Made by a program: the position numbers and the translations under genes. The notes under the pieces are model-generated. The model had not been told where the DNA came from. It was given only the letters and a program-made list of their open reading frames with translations, and did no database searches. This document shows, piece by piece, positions 1-8,103 of a stretch of DNA of 64,000 bases. The stretch comes from Polaribacter sp. SA4-12 (GTDB taxonomy: Bacteria; Bacteroidota; Bacteroidia; Flavobacteriales; Flavobacteriaceae). The stretch is taken from positions 2,151,501 through 2,215,500 of the forward strand of contig NZ_CP019334.1 in assembly GCF_002163675.1 (NCBI RefSeq). Reading direction: 5' to 3'. The first letter of the stretch is position 1. The number at the start of each line of letters is the position of its first letter.

Positions 1-435
1 TAAAGCTAAATCTGGATTTACTGGATTTTTTACTAATACAATTTTATCTGTACCTGCCAATGCATCTGCAATTTCTTGCATGATAAAAGGAGATACAGTA
101 GAACGTGCACCAATCCATAATAAATCAACATCGTTTTCGATTGCTAATTTTACGTGCGCTGCGTTTGCAACTTCTGTACAGGTTTTCATACCTGTTTCTT
201 CTTTTACTTTCTTTAACCAGTGTAAACCAATCTCACCAACACCTTCAAACATTCCTGGTCTTGTTCTTGGTTTCCAAATTCCTGCGCGGAAGTAACTTAC
301 ATCAGAATCTTTTAATTCGTGTGCTATTTTTAAAACCTGTTCTTCGGTTTCTGCACTACAAGGCCCTGCTATTACTAGAGGATGATCTAAATTCATATCA
401 TCCAACCATGTTCTTAATTCTTTTGTATTCTCCAT
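1..435 (-). CDS. Bifunctional DAHP synthase / chorismate mutase (5' part only)
   Basis: The first 145 codons of a gene that runs off the left edge of the window. It reads from an ATG at 435 (MENTKELRTWLDDM) into the KDO8P/DAHP synthase barrel: 'VIAGPCSAE', then 'RAGIWKPRTRPG' and 'EVANAAHVKLA'. In Bacteroidota this family carries a chorismate mutase domain at the C terminus, which would lie outside the window. It would condense erythrose-4-phosphate with phosphoenolpyruvate to start the shikimate pathway. It is the last visible gene of the operon with prephenate dehydratase, an aminotransferase and prephenate dehydrogenase, 21 bases after tyrA, so the first enzyme and the two branch enzymes would be co-expressed. 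The family call is secure; the mutase domain is inferred from context. Confidence 0.88.
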   Translation of the reverse strand, partial: MENTKELRTWLDDMNLDHPLVIAGPCSAETEEQVLKIAHELKDSDVSYFRAGIWKPRTRPGMFEGVGEIGLHWLKKVKEETGMKTCTEVANAAHVKLAIENDVDLLWIGARSTVSPFIMQEIADALAGTDKIVLVKNPVNPDLAL

Positions 436-456
436 TTTTCTACTTGTTTTGGCTTA

Positions 457-1308
457 TTATTTTATGCCGTTTAATATTTGCTTTATGTGATTTGTGCTAT
501 CCATTTCGTTAAAAATTTCTTCAAAATCGTCTTTTATCATCAACTCTTTAAATTGTTGTAAATTGTTGATGTATTCTTCTAACGTTTCTATTACGTTTTC
601 TTTATTCTGTTTAAAAATTGGTGTCCACATTGCTGGCGAACTTTTTGCCAAACGAACTGTCGACTCAAAACCTGAACCTGCCATATCAAAAATATCGCGT
701 TCGTTTTTTGCTTTATTGATAACCGTTTTACCTAACATAAATGAACTTATGTGGGACAGGTGCGAAACATACGCAATATGCTTGTCATGAGAAACTGGGT
801 CCATGTAACGAATACGCATTCCAATGGCTCTAAAAAGTTCTAAAGCTTTTTCTTGAAGCTTAAAAGTTGTCTTTTCTACTTCACAGATAATGTTCGTTTT
901 TCCAACGTATAAGCCAGAAATCGCTGCTGTTGGTCCAGAATTTTCTGTTCCTGCAATTGGATGACATGCTAAAAAATTTCTTCTTTTAGGATGATGTTCA
1001 ACCACCTTACAAATTTCTTCTTTTGTTGAACCTGCATCAACAACCAAACCTGTATCAGATATTTTATCTAAAATGGTTGGTAATAATTTTACAGTTGCAT
1101 CTACAGGAATTGAGACAATTACTAGGTCTGCATTTTCTATATCGTCTAAAGTTGCTTTCTTGTCTATTAGATTTAATTCTAAAGCCTTGTTTAAGGTTTC
1201 ATCTTTTCTACTAATTCCATGAATTACAGCTTCTGGATTGTTCTTTTTAATGTCGATAGCAAAACTACCGCCAATTAAACCAATACCAATCATGTATATA
1301 TTCTTCAT
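457..1308 (-). CDS. tyrA: Prephenate dehydrogenase
   Basis: A 283-residue cytosolic oxidoreductase that would turn prephenate into 4-hydroxyphenylpyruvate with NAD(P)+, on the tyrosine branch. A Rossmann dinucleotide loop is at the N terminus (GIGLIGGSFA, residues 8-17), followed by 'LVIVSIPVDAT', 'DAGSTKE' and 'HPIAGTENSG', all typical of TyrA. The length is that of the stand-alone enzyme, with no fused chorismate mutase or ACT domain. The gene lies between the aminotransferase (127-base gap) and the DAHP synthase gene (21-base gap) and should be co-transcribed with both. Confidence 0.92.
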   Translation of the reverse strand: MKNIYMIGIGLIGGSFAIDIKKNNPEAVIHGISRKDETLNKALELNLIDKKATLDDIENADLVIVSIPVDATVKLLPTILDKISDTGLVVDAGSTKEEICKVVEHHPKRRNFLACHPIAGTENSGPTAAISGLYVGKTNIICEVEKTTFKLQEKALELFRAIGMRIRYMDPVSHDKHIAYVSHLSHISSFMLGKTVINKAKNERDIFDMAGSGFESTVRLAKSSPAMWTPIFKQNKENVIETLEEYINNLQQFKELMIKDDFEEIFNEMDSTNHIKQILNGIK

Positions 1309-1435
1309 TTTATTTTTCTCTAACCTTAAAAAAAGGAATTTTTACTTTTAGATTGTCTCATCATTATTTTTCTCAACGACAATCTTTTTTTTATTTTTCT
1401 GCAAACAAGCTAACTGAAAACTGCTACTGCAAACT

Positions 1436-2581
1436 CTATGACAACCTACTAATTGCTTCTTTAATTATTTCTGTTGTTACACATAATGAAAAACGAATGT
1501 ATCCTTCTCCTTGAGATCCAAAAATGGTTCCTGGTGTGATAAAAATATCATTGTCATACAATACTGAATCTGTAACTTCTTCAGATTTTTTTCCTTCAGG
1601 TATTTTTGCCCAAACAAATAAACCTGTTGCATTTTTACTATATGTTGCGTCTAACTTATCTGCTAATTGCCAAATTAGATTTCTACGTTCTTCGTAAATT
1701 TTATTTTGAGCTAAAAACCAATCATCAGATAATTGTAATGCTTCTATTGCTCCTTTTTGAATTCCGTAAAACATACCAGAATCCATATTAGACTTTACTT
1801 TTAATATTTCGTTGATATAAGTGGCTTTCCCTAAAACCATACCTACTCGCCAACCAGCCATATTAAAAGTTTTACTTAAAGAATTTAATTCTAAAGCAAT
1901 GTCTTTTGCGCCTTCTACTTGTAAAATACTGATAGGAAACTCGTTTAAAATAAAACTATACGGATTGTCATTTATAATTAAAATATTGTGCTTCTTACCA
2001 AATGCAACCAATTTTTCAAATGTTTCTAATGTTGCATCTGTACCTGTTGGCATATGAGGATAATTTACCCACATAATTTTTACTTCTGATAAATCTTGTG
2101 CTTCTAATTCTTCAAAATTTGGTTGCCAATTTGTAGCATCACTTAAATTATAAAAAAGTGGTTCTGCTCCTACTAATTTTGTTACTGATGTATATGTTGG
2201 ATACCCAGGATTCGGAATTAATACTTTATCGCCTTCATTTAAAAAAGCCATAGAAATATGCATGATTCCTTCCTTACTTCCCATTAAAGGTAAAATCTCA
2301 TTTTCTGGATTAGAATCTACAGAAAACTTATTTTTATAAAACTTAGATATTGCATTCCTTAATTCCGGTAAGCCCTGATAAGATTGATATTTATGCGCAC
2401 TTGCATCACTCAAACTTCCTTGAATTGCCGCTAAAACTTGCGTTGGTGGTTGTAAATCTGGAGATCCAATTCCCATATTGATAATTGGTTTTCCTGCAGC
2501 TGCTAAACGGCTAACTTCTCTTAATTTTTTAGAGAAATAGTATTCTTGAACTGTATCTAATCTTTTGGCTGGTTTAATCAT
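1436..2581 (-). CDS. Class I/II pyridoxal-phosphate aminotransferase
   Basis: A 381-residue fold-type I aminotransferase. Visible signatures are 'NMGIGSPDLQPP' near residue 35, 'NPGYPTYTSV', the 'NYPHMPTG' motif and the PLP-lysine segment 'SLSKTFNMAGWRVG' near residue 235. The C-terminal arginine motif appears as 'GYIRFSLC'. Its position between prephenate dehydratase and prephenate dehydrogenase suggests that it transaminates phenylpyruvate and 4-hydroxyphenylpyruvate to phenylalanine and tyrosine. The family also includes aspartate and LL-diaminopimelate aminotransferases, so the substrate is an inference from operon context. Confidence 0.88.
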   Translation of the reverse strand: MIKPAKRLDTVQEYYFSKKLREVSRLAAAGKPIINMGIGSPDLQPPTQVLAAIQGSLSDASAHKYQSYQGLPELRNAISKFYKNKFSVDSNPENEILPLMGSKEGIMHISMAFLNEGDKVLIPNPGYPTYTSVTKLVGAEPLFYNLSDATNWQPNFEELEAQDLSEVKIMWVNYPHMPTGTDATLETFEKLVAFGKKHNILIINDNPYSFILNEFPISILQVEGAKDIALELNSLSKTFNMAGWRVGMVLGKATYINEILKVKSNMDSGMFYGIQKGAIEALQLSDDWFLAQNKIYEERRNLIWQLADKLDATYSKNATGLFVWAKIPEGKKSEEVTDSVLYDNDIFITPGTIFGSQGEGYIRFSLCVTTEIIKEAISRLS

Positions 2582-2624
2582 ATTGTTTTAAATGAGATCC
2601 TGAAATAAATTCAGGATAGCTGCG

Positions 2625-3452
2625 CTATTTTCTACCGTTTTTATAAGTTCCTAAAATCTTGAATTCTTCTGCCATTATTTCTATAATTGCTTCCGCTTTT
2701 TTGTAATCTTTATATTCATCAAAAGTTATATCTACAAAAAAGGAATATTTCCAAGGTGTCTCTATAACTGGTAATGATTGAATTTTTGTTAAATTCATTT
2801 GACAATCGCTCAACACATTTAAGATGGCTGCTAAACTGCCTCTTTTATGATTTAATTGAAATTTTAAAGAAGCTTTGTTAATTTGATCAACACCATTACT
2901 TGGCTCCTCAGTTTGTACAATTACAAATCTTGTTGAATTGTCTTTAATTGTCTGAATTTCATCTTCAAGAACTTCTAAACCGAAAATATCAGCTGCAATT
3001 TTTGGTGCAATTGCTGCAATACCAACTAAATTTTCTTTCGAAATTCTTTTTGCAACCTCAGCAGTATCTACATCTTCCACTAATTTAATATGAGGATGCT
3101 TTTTAAAGAATTCTTTACATTGTAACAATGCCATTGGATGAGACCAAACTTCTTTTATATCTTCAATATCCTGACCTTTTAAAGCCATTAAATGATGATG
3201 AATATTTAAATACTCTTCATCTATAATATGTAAATTATGTTTATCAATTAATGCATAATTCGGAATAATAGAACCTGCAATTGTGTTCTCTAAAGCCATA
3301 ACACCAAGATCTGCAGAACCGTCTAATAAACTATCTACCAAGACATCAAAAGACATACATTCTTTTAATTGTATAGATGTTCCGTAAAAGTCGCGTGCAA
3401 CTTTATGGTGGTTTGAGCCTTCTGCTCCTTGTATGGCTATTGTTTTATTCAT
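2625..3452 (-). CDS. pheA: Prephenate dehydratase
   Basis: A 275-residue stand-alone PheA that would convert prephenate to phenylpyruvate. The N-terminal half carries the periplasmic-binding-like PDT fold ('AIQGAEGSNHHKVA', 'LENTIAGSI') and the family motif 'DNSTRFVIV' near residue 170. The C-terminal third ('KFQLNHKRGSLAAILNVL', 'PVIETPWKYSFFVDI') is an ACT domain, usually the phenylalanine feedback site. It is the first structural gene of the aromatic operon, 17 bases after the poly-T tract of an attenuator, so both allosteric and transcriptional control are likely. Confidence 0.92.
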   Translation of the reverse strand: MNKTIAIQGAEGSNHHKVARDFYGTSIQLKECMSFDVLVDSLLDGSADLGVMALENTIAGSIIPNYALIDKHNLHIIDEEYLNIHHHLMALKGQDIEDIKEVWSHPMALLQCKEFFKKHPHIKLVEDVDTAEVAKRISKENLVGIAAIAPKIAADIFGLEVLEDEIQTIKDNSTRFVIVQTEEPSNGVDQINKASLKFQLNHKRGSLAAILNVLSDCQMNLTKIQSLPVIETPWKYSFFVDITFDEYKDYKKAEAIIEIMAEEFKILGTYKNGRK

Positions 3453-3469
3453 TACTTTTAAATAATATC

Positions 3470-3499
3470 AAAAAAAAAAGCCTCGAATTAAATTCGAGA
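3470..3499 (-). terminator. Intrinsic terminator of the pheA attenuator
   Basis: On the minus strand a 7-bp perfect stem (CTCGAAT / ATTCGAG, plus-strand 3482-3488 and 3492-3498) with a 3-base loop is followed by GC and ten T. It lies between the promoter and the pheA start, so it can only act as an attenuator for the operon downstream of it. Confidence 0.85.
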
Positions 3500-3544
3500 C
3501 TTTATATTTTATAAATGTTTGCTAAAAACACGATACAAAGTCTC
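3496..3544 (-). promoter_or_regulatory. Antiterminator stem of the pheA attenuator
   Basis: Two 8-base segments are exact reverse complements: GAGACTTT, inside the last codons of the leader peptide (plus-strand 3537-3544), and AAAGTCTC (plus-strand 3496-3503). The second segment shares three bases with the left arm of the terminator stem, so the two hairpins exclude each other. A ribosome stalled on the FYFYFYFY codons leaves the first segment free and favours antitermination. A ribosome that reaches the stop codon covers it and lets the terminator form. Confidence 0.75.
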
Positions 3545-3602
3545 TCCTCTTATTGTAAAAATAAAAGTAAAAATAGAAACGAGTAAAATGATTATTTAAC
3601 AT
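3522..3602 (-). CDS. Phe/Tyr leader peptide of the pheA operon
   Basis: A 26-codon reading frame, ATG at 3602 to TAG at 3522-3524, with seven phenylalanines and four tyrosines. Residues 9-16 alternate as FYFYFYFY. It starts about 24 bases after the -7 box of a good promoter and stops just before an antiterminator/terminator pair. This is the architecture of a trp/phe-type attenuation leader: the peptide has no product function and its translation speed reports on charged tRNA-Phe and tRNA-Tyr. The alternating codons suggest that shortage of either amino acid would open the operon. The composition is very unlikely by chance, but translation is inferred. Confidence 0.82.
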   Translation of the reverse strand: MLNNHFTRFYFYFYFYNKRRDFVSCF

Positions 3603-3625
3603 TTGTATTCTTTTGTTGTAAGAGA

Positions 3626-3656
3626 CAAATCTAAAGATTAAATTGAGACAAACAAA
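3626..3656 (-). promoter_or_regulatory. Promoter of the aromatic operon
   Basis: Minus-strand TAGATTTG (plus 3626-3633) fits the Bacteroidota -7 box TAnnTTTG exactly, and TTTG (plus 3653-3656) sits 19 bases upstream as the -33 box. Transcription would start near 3619, about 17 bases before the leader peptide ATG. Confidence 0.65.
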
Positions 3657-3764
3657 TTATATATCCTTTTTTATAAAAGAATTGACGTATTATTAAAAAT
3701 CCGATAAAATATATCACTTATTTTACAGAATCCTTCAAGCAAAAAGGCTCTTAGAATGATAATT

Positions 3765-5261
3765 CTAAATTTTAAACCATTCTTTTACCAATTGTTTTTC
3801 TATTGGAGCTACTGTTTTATGGCTAAAATCATTTTTAATTGCTTCATATTGATAGTCTTTAGACCATTCCTCAATATTTTCCGTCAAATCTTTTAATGAT
3901 TGGCAAATAAAGTTCAGTTCTTCTGTTGCTATTGTAGGATGCACAGATAAACGTACCCAACCTGGTTTTTGTGTATTACAGCCGTGTAAAATTTCATCTT
4001 TAATTCTATTAGAAGTGGCGTGATCTACATTTAATAAAAAATGTCCATACGTTCCTGCACAAGAACAACCTCCTCTTGTTTGAATTCCGAATCTATCATT
4101 CAATAATTTTACAACAATATTAAAGTGATGTTTTTCAAAATAAAAAGAAAAAATACTTAATCGTTCTTTATGGTTTGGCGCTAAAATTTTAACTCCAGGT
4201 AAACTTTCTAAAGTATTAAAAACAACTTCATTAATTTCTTCTTCTCTTTTTCTAATATTCTGAACACCCATTTTATCTTTTAACTGAATAGAAAGTGCTA
4301 TTCTAATCGTTTGTAAAAAACCTGGTGTTCCTCCATCTTCTCTTGCTTCTACATCATCTAAATAATCATGTTCTCCCCAAGGGTTTGTATAACTTACGGT
4401 ACCTCCTCCTGGATTATCCGGAATTGTATTTTTATATAATTTCTTATTAAAAACCAAAACACCAGAGCTTCCTGGACCTCCTAAAAATTTATGTGGAGAA
4501 AAGAAAATAGCATCTAAATACTCCTCTTCATTTTCTGGATGCATATTAATATTTACATAAGGTGCACAACATGCAAAATCTACAAAACACAATCCATTAT
4601 AACTATGGATTAATTTTGCAACTTCATGATAAGGCGTTTCTATACCTGTAACATTAGAACAAGAGGTAATAGAAACTATTTTTATTTTTCTATGTTGATG
4701 TTTCTGAATAGAGATCTCAAACTCTTCTAAACACAACAAACCTTCATGATTACAAGGAACAACTTCTACATCTGCAATGGTTTCTAACCAAGAAGTTTGA
4801 TTCGAATGATGCTCCATATGACTGATAAAAACAATCGGTTTTAAATCATCTGGAATCGTAGTGTGATCTTTTAAATTTTCTGAAACCTTTATACCTAAAA
4901 TTCTTTGGAATTTATTGACAACTCCTGTCATTCCTGTTCCTGTAGTAATTAAAACGTCATTAGAATTTGCATTTACATGACGTTTAATAATATTTCTAGC
5001 TTCATGGTATGCCAATGTCATAGCAGCTCCAGAAGTTGATGTTTCTGTATGTGTATTTGCAACAAAAGGTCCAAATTGATGTAACATCTTATCTTCAATT
5101 GGCGCATACAACCTTCCACTTGCTGTCCAATCTGTATAAATCAATTTTTGTTCTCCATAAGGAGATTGAAATGTTTGATTTATACCAACTATATTTTCTC
5201 TAAATTGATTAAAATAGTGTTCTAAATCTGACTTTACGCTATTTTCTTTTGATGAAATCAT
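3765..5261 (-). CDS. Class V aminotransferase-fold PLP enzyme (cysteine desulfurase-like)
   Basis: A 498-residue fold-type I PLP enzyme of the aminotransferase class V family. The PLP-lysine segment 'FFSPHKFLGGPGSSG' is near residue 260, with 'TGTGMTGVVNKFQ' and 'VFISHMEHHSNQTSW' earlier and a cysteine-rich 'RGGCSCAGTYGH' near residue 400. The fold is shared by cysteine desulfurases and kynureninases, and the length is greater than that of IscS (about 400). The substrate cannot be read from the sequence. It starts 35 bases after the DsbD gene stops, on the same strand, so the two may be co-transcribed. A hairpin (TTAGAAT/ATTCTAA, 3751-3768) spans its stop codon and could be a weak terminator. 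Confidence 0.8.
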   Translation of the reverse strand: MISSKENSVKSDLEHYFNQFRENIVGINQTFQSPYGEQKLIYTDWTASGRLYAPIEDKMLHQFGPFVANTHTETSTSGAAMTLAYHEARNIIKRHVNANSNDVLITTGTGMTGVVNKFQRILGIKVSENLKDHTTIPDDLKPIVFISHMEHHSNQTSWLETIADVEVVPCNHEGLLCLEEFEISIQKHQHRKIKIVSITSCSNVTGIETPYHEVAKLIHSYNGLCFVDFACCAPYVNINMHPENEEEYLDAIFFSPHKFLGGPGSSGVLVFNKKLYKNTIPDNPGGGTVSYTNPWGEHDYLDDVEAREDGGTPGFLQTIRIALSIQLKDKMGVQNIRKREEEINEVVFNTLESLPGVKILAPNHKERLSIFSFYFEKHHFNIVVKLLNDRFGIQTRGGCSCAGTYGHFLLNVDHATSNRIKDEILHGCNTQKPGWVRLSVHPTIATEELNFICQSLKDLTENIEEWSKDYQYEAIKNDFSHKTVAPIEKQLVKEWFKI

Positions 5262-5296
5262 AATTTATAAAAGCTTTACTTTCAATTCTAAAATAG

Positions 5297-7234
5297 TTAT
5301 TTAAAGTTTGAGATTCCTTTTTCTAGCCAATTGTAATAGGTGTCTACATCTGGAGTATATGCAACCGGACTAATTAAGTTATCTTCATTATGATCTATTA
5401 AAACATAAAATGGTTGTGTATTGGTCTTGTAATTAATGGTTTGCATTTCACTCCATTTTTGACCAATATATTTTAACTTTTTTCCTGGTTTTAATTTAGA
5501 GTCTACAATATCTTTTTCTTTTAGTTTACGCTTATCATCAACATATAATGAAATTAAAACCACATCATTTTTTAGCAATTTTAAAACCTTTGGTTTTACC
5601 CAAACATTTTGTTCCATTTTTCTACAATTTACACAAGCATGTCCTGTAAAATCTAACATTACTGGCTTACCAACCTTTTTTGCATATGCCAAACCTGTTT
5701 CGTAATCATGAAAAGCAACAATATCATATGGTGCCATTATATGTGCACCTTCAGGAAGATCTGAGTAATTCTCAGTTCCACCTGACCCTAATTTTGTAAA
5801 TCCTACTCCATATGGAGATTCGCTATAATGTTGTGGTGGTGGAAATGCACTTATAATATTTAAAGGCGCTCCCCATAAACCTGGTATCATATATAACGTA
5901 AACGTTAAAGACACCAAACCTAAACTTAATCTACCAACAGAAATGTGTTGTAAAGGTGAATCGTGAGGTAATTGTATTTTACCAAAAAGGTATAACGTTA
6001 ATGTTCCAAAAATAGCAATCCAAATCGCAATAAACACTTCTCTTTCTAATAAATGAGCTTGTAAAACTAAATCTGCATTTGATAAGAATTTAAAAGCTAA
6101 AGCTAATTCTAAAAACCCTAAAACTACTTTTACTGTATTTAACCATCCGCCAGATTTTGGCAATGAATTTAACCAACCTGGAAACGCAGCAAACAAAGCG
6201 AATGGTAATGCTATTGCAGTAGAAAAACCTAACATACTTACAATTGGCGCAATTCTTTCTCCTGTTGTTGCTGCTGCAACTAAAGCAGAACCTACTAATG
6301 GACCTGTACAAGAAAAAGAAACAATCGCTAAAGCTAATGCCATAAAAAAGATTCCAATAAAACCTCCTCTATCTGCTTTAGAATCTATTTTTGTTCCCCA
6401 AGAACTTGGTAAAACCAACTCAAATGCACCCAAAAACGAAGCAGCAAAAAATATTAAGATTAAAAAGAAAATAATATTAAACCAAACATTTGTAGACAAA
6501 GCATTTAAAGCATCTGGTCCAAAAATGGCACTGACGGCTAAACCTATTACAACATATATTATTATAATTGACAATCCATAAACAATCGCATTTCTAATTC
6601 CTGCTGCCTTTGTTTTACTTTGTTTCGTAAAAAAACTAACAGTCATAGGAATCATAGGAAATACACAAGGAGTTAACAATGCTGCCAATCCTCCTAAAAA
6701 ACTTAAAAAGAATAATGTTAACAAACCTGAATCTCCTTCATTTTTAACATCTTCAGATGTACTTGAAATCGCACTTGTTTTAATTCCTCGTTTTAATTTA
6801 AAGACCAGATCTATTTCCGTAGGCGCTAAACACTTAGAATCGTCACAAACCATAAACTCTACAACTCCTTTTATGGAATTAATATCTGAAGTTGTTTTGA
6901 CTCTTTGTTTAAAAATAGCGGAGTTTTCAAAAAACTTAATTTTCATTTCAAAAACAGGATCATCAACTGTATGCCCTTCTTCTTCTATTGTTTTTCCTTC
7001 TAGAGAAAAACCTCCTTTTGAAGCATCAAAAGTGAAAGTTGTAGGTATAGGTCCATCTTCTGGAACTTCTTGCGCGTACAAATGCCAACCTTCTTCTATG
7101 GTTGCTGTAGATATTAATATAAATTCTGTATCAGATACTTTCTCAACGGATGTTGACCACTGTAAAGGATCTTCTATTTGAGAGAAAATTCCTAAACTAA
7201 ATGTTAGAAATAAAAAAAAGAATATGTTTTTCAT
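5297..7234 (-). CDS. dsbD: Thiol:disulfide interchange protein DsbD
   Basis: A 645-residue inner-membrane protein. In order: a signal peptide (residues 1-18), a periplasmic DsbD-N immunoglobulin-like domain (to about 145, '[15 protein letters not shown]'), a transmembrane domain of about eight segments (170-450) with '[16 protein letters not shown]' and '[10 protein letters not shown]' holding the two membrane cysteines, and a periplasmic thioredoxin domain with the redox pair in '[11 protein letters not shown]' near residue 530. The protein carries electrons from cytosolic thioredoxin across the membrane to reduce periplasmic disulfides. Length and order match the family. A palindrome lies between its -7 box and start codon. 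Confidence 0.92.
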   Translation of the reverse strand: MKNIFFFLFLTFSLGIFSQIEDPLQWSTSVEKVSDTEFILISTATIEEGWHLYAQEVPEDGPIPTTFTFDASKGGFSLEGKTIEEEGHTVDDPVFEMKIKFFENSAIFKQRVKTTSDINSIKGVVEFMVCDDSKCLAPTEIDLVFKLKRGIKTSAISSTSEDVKNEGDSGLLTLFFLSFLGGLAALLTPCVFPMIPMTVSFFTKQSKTKAAGIRNAIVYGLSIIIIYVVIGLAVSAIFGPDALNALSTNVWFNIIFFLILIFFAASFLGAFELVLPSSWGTKIDSKADRGGFIGIFFMALALAIVSFSCTGPLVGSALVAAATTGERIAPIVSMLGFSTAIALPFALFAAFPGWLNSLPKSGGWLNTVKVVLGFLELALAFKFLSNADLVLQAHLLEREVFIAIWIAIFGTLTLYLFGKIQLPHDSPLQHISVGRLSLGLVSLTFTLYMIPGLWGAPLNIISAFPPPQHYSESPYGVGFTKLGSGGTENYSDLPEGAHIMAPYDIVAFHDYETGLAYAKKVGKPVMLDFTGHACVNCRKMEQNVWVKPKVLKLLKNDVVLISLYVDDKRKLKEKDIVDSKLKPGKKLKYIGQKWSEMQTINYKTNTQPFYVLIDHNEDNLISPVAYTPDVDTYYNWLEKGISNFK

Positions 7235-7265
7235 GTGTAAAAATCGATTATAAAAAGGACTAATT

Positions 7266-7310
7266 AAATAGGTATATACCTATTTTAATTTCTTTCAAGA
7301 ATCAAAGATA
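7266..7310 (-). promoter_or_regulatory. dsbD -7 box and 20-bp palindromic operator candidate
   Basis: A minus-strand TATCTTTG at 7303-7310 fits the Bacteroidota -7 box. Between it and the dsbD start lies a perfect 20-bp palindrome, AAATAGGTATATACCTATTT (7266-7285). A perfect palindrome of this length right after a promoter is what a dimeric repressor site looks like. No clear -33 TTTG is seen. The regulator is unknown. Confidence 0.5.
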
Positions 7311-7600
7311 ATTAATTCAATAAGACTAAGTTTAATGAATGGGTTAATTTAACAAAAGAGTCCCTTTTTGGCTTTAAATAATTCTGTTTTGAGCTAAAAA
7401 TAGATAGAACAAGAGTCTTTAATTTAAAAAAAAATGAATATTTCATTTGATAATTAATAGGTTTACAAACTAAAGAAACATGAACTTTATCTTAATACTA
7501 TTAAATATAGCAACAATTGCTTAATAAATAGGCTTGTAATAGAAGGATTATATTCCTTCTATCAAAATAAAAAAAACATTAATTTTTTTATGTATTTGAG

Positions 7601-7804
7601 AATTTCAAAGCTCCTTCTATTTATACTTTAACTCAGTTGAAACCTGGTGTTCATTTTATCAATAATATAAGACATAATGGTACCGAAAAAATAAGCTCTA
7701 GTAGTAACACTAACTAGACTTCTTATGCGTTAAATGCTTTTCAAGATAGAAATTTAAATCATTATTTTGAATTTAATTATCAGTTTATAACCCTTACTTT
7801 TTAA
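7601..7804 (+). pseudogene. Possible gene remnant, beta-barrel-like C terminus
   Basis: One frame reads 68 codons with a single TAG: 'FKAPSIYTLTQLKPGVHF' at the start, then 'SYALNAFQDRNLN' after the stop, and ends in alternating aromatic residues ('HYFEFNYQFITLTF') like the last strand of an outer-membrane barrel. No start codon or longer frame is present, so at best this is the tail of a lost gene. The rest of the 7311-8103 stretch is very AT-rich and I see no other gene in it. Confidence 0.3.
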
Positions 7805-8103
7805 CAATTACATAATATTAATTAAAAAAAAAACGCAACATCTGTTTCATGGGATGCAACATTAATTATAATTTACAACTTTCTTTAATTTAATTTTAAC
7901 CATATGTTACCCATACAAAGACAATACTTTTCTGTTTATTTAGTATTATTGCAAATTATTTGTTTTGTTCACTTATACATAAAAAAAACATAACAAACAA
8001 TGATTTAGGGGGGAATTAGCTACAAAATGTGACCTTTAGTTTTTTTTGTGTCTAAAATAAGTAGTTGAGGCAAAACAACAATTTTTTTTTTGCAATTAAA
8101 TAA

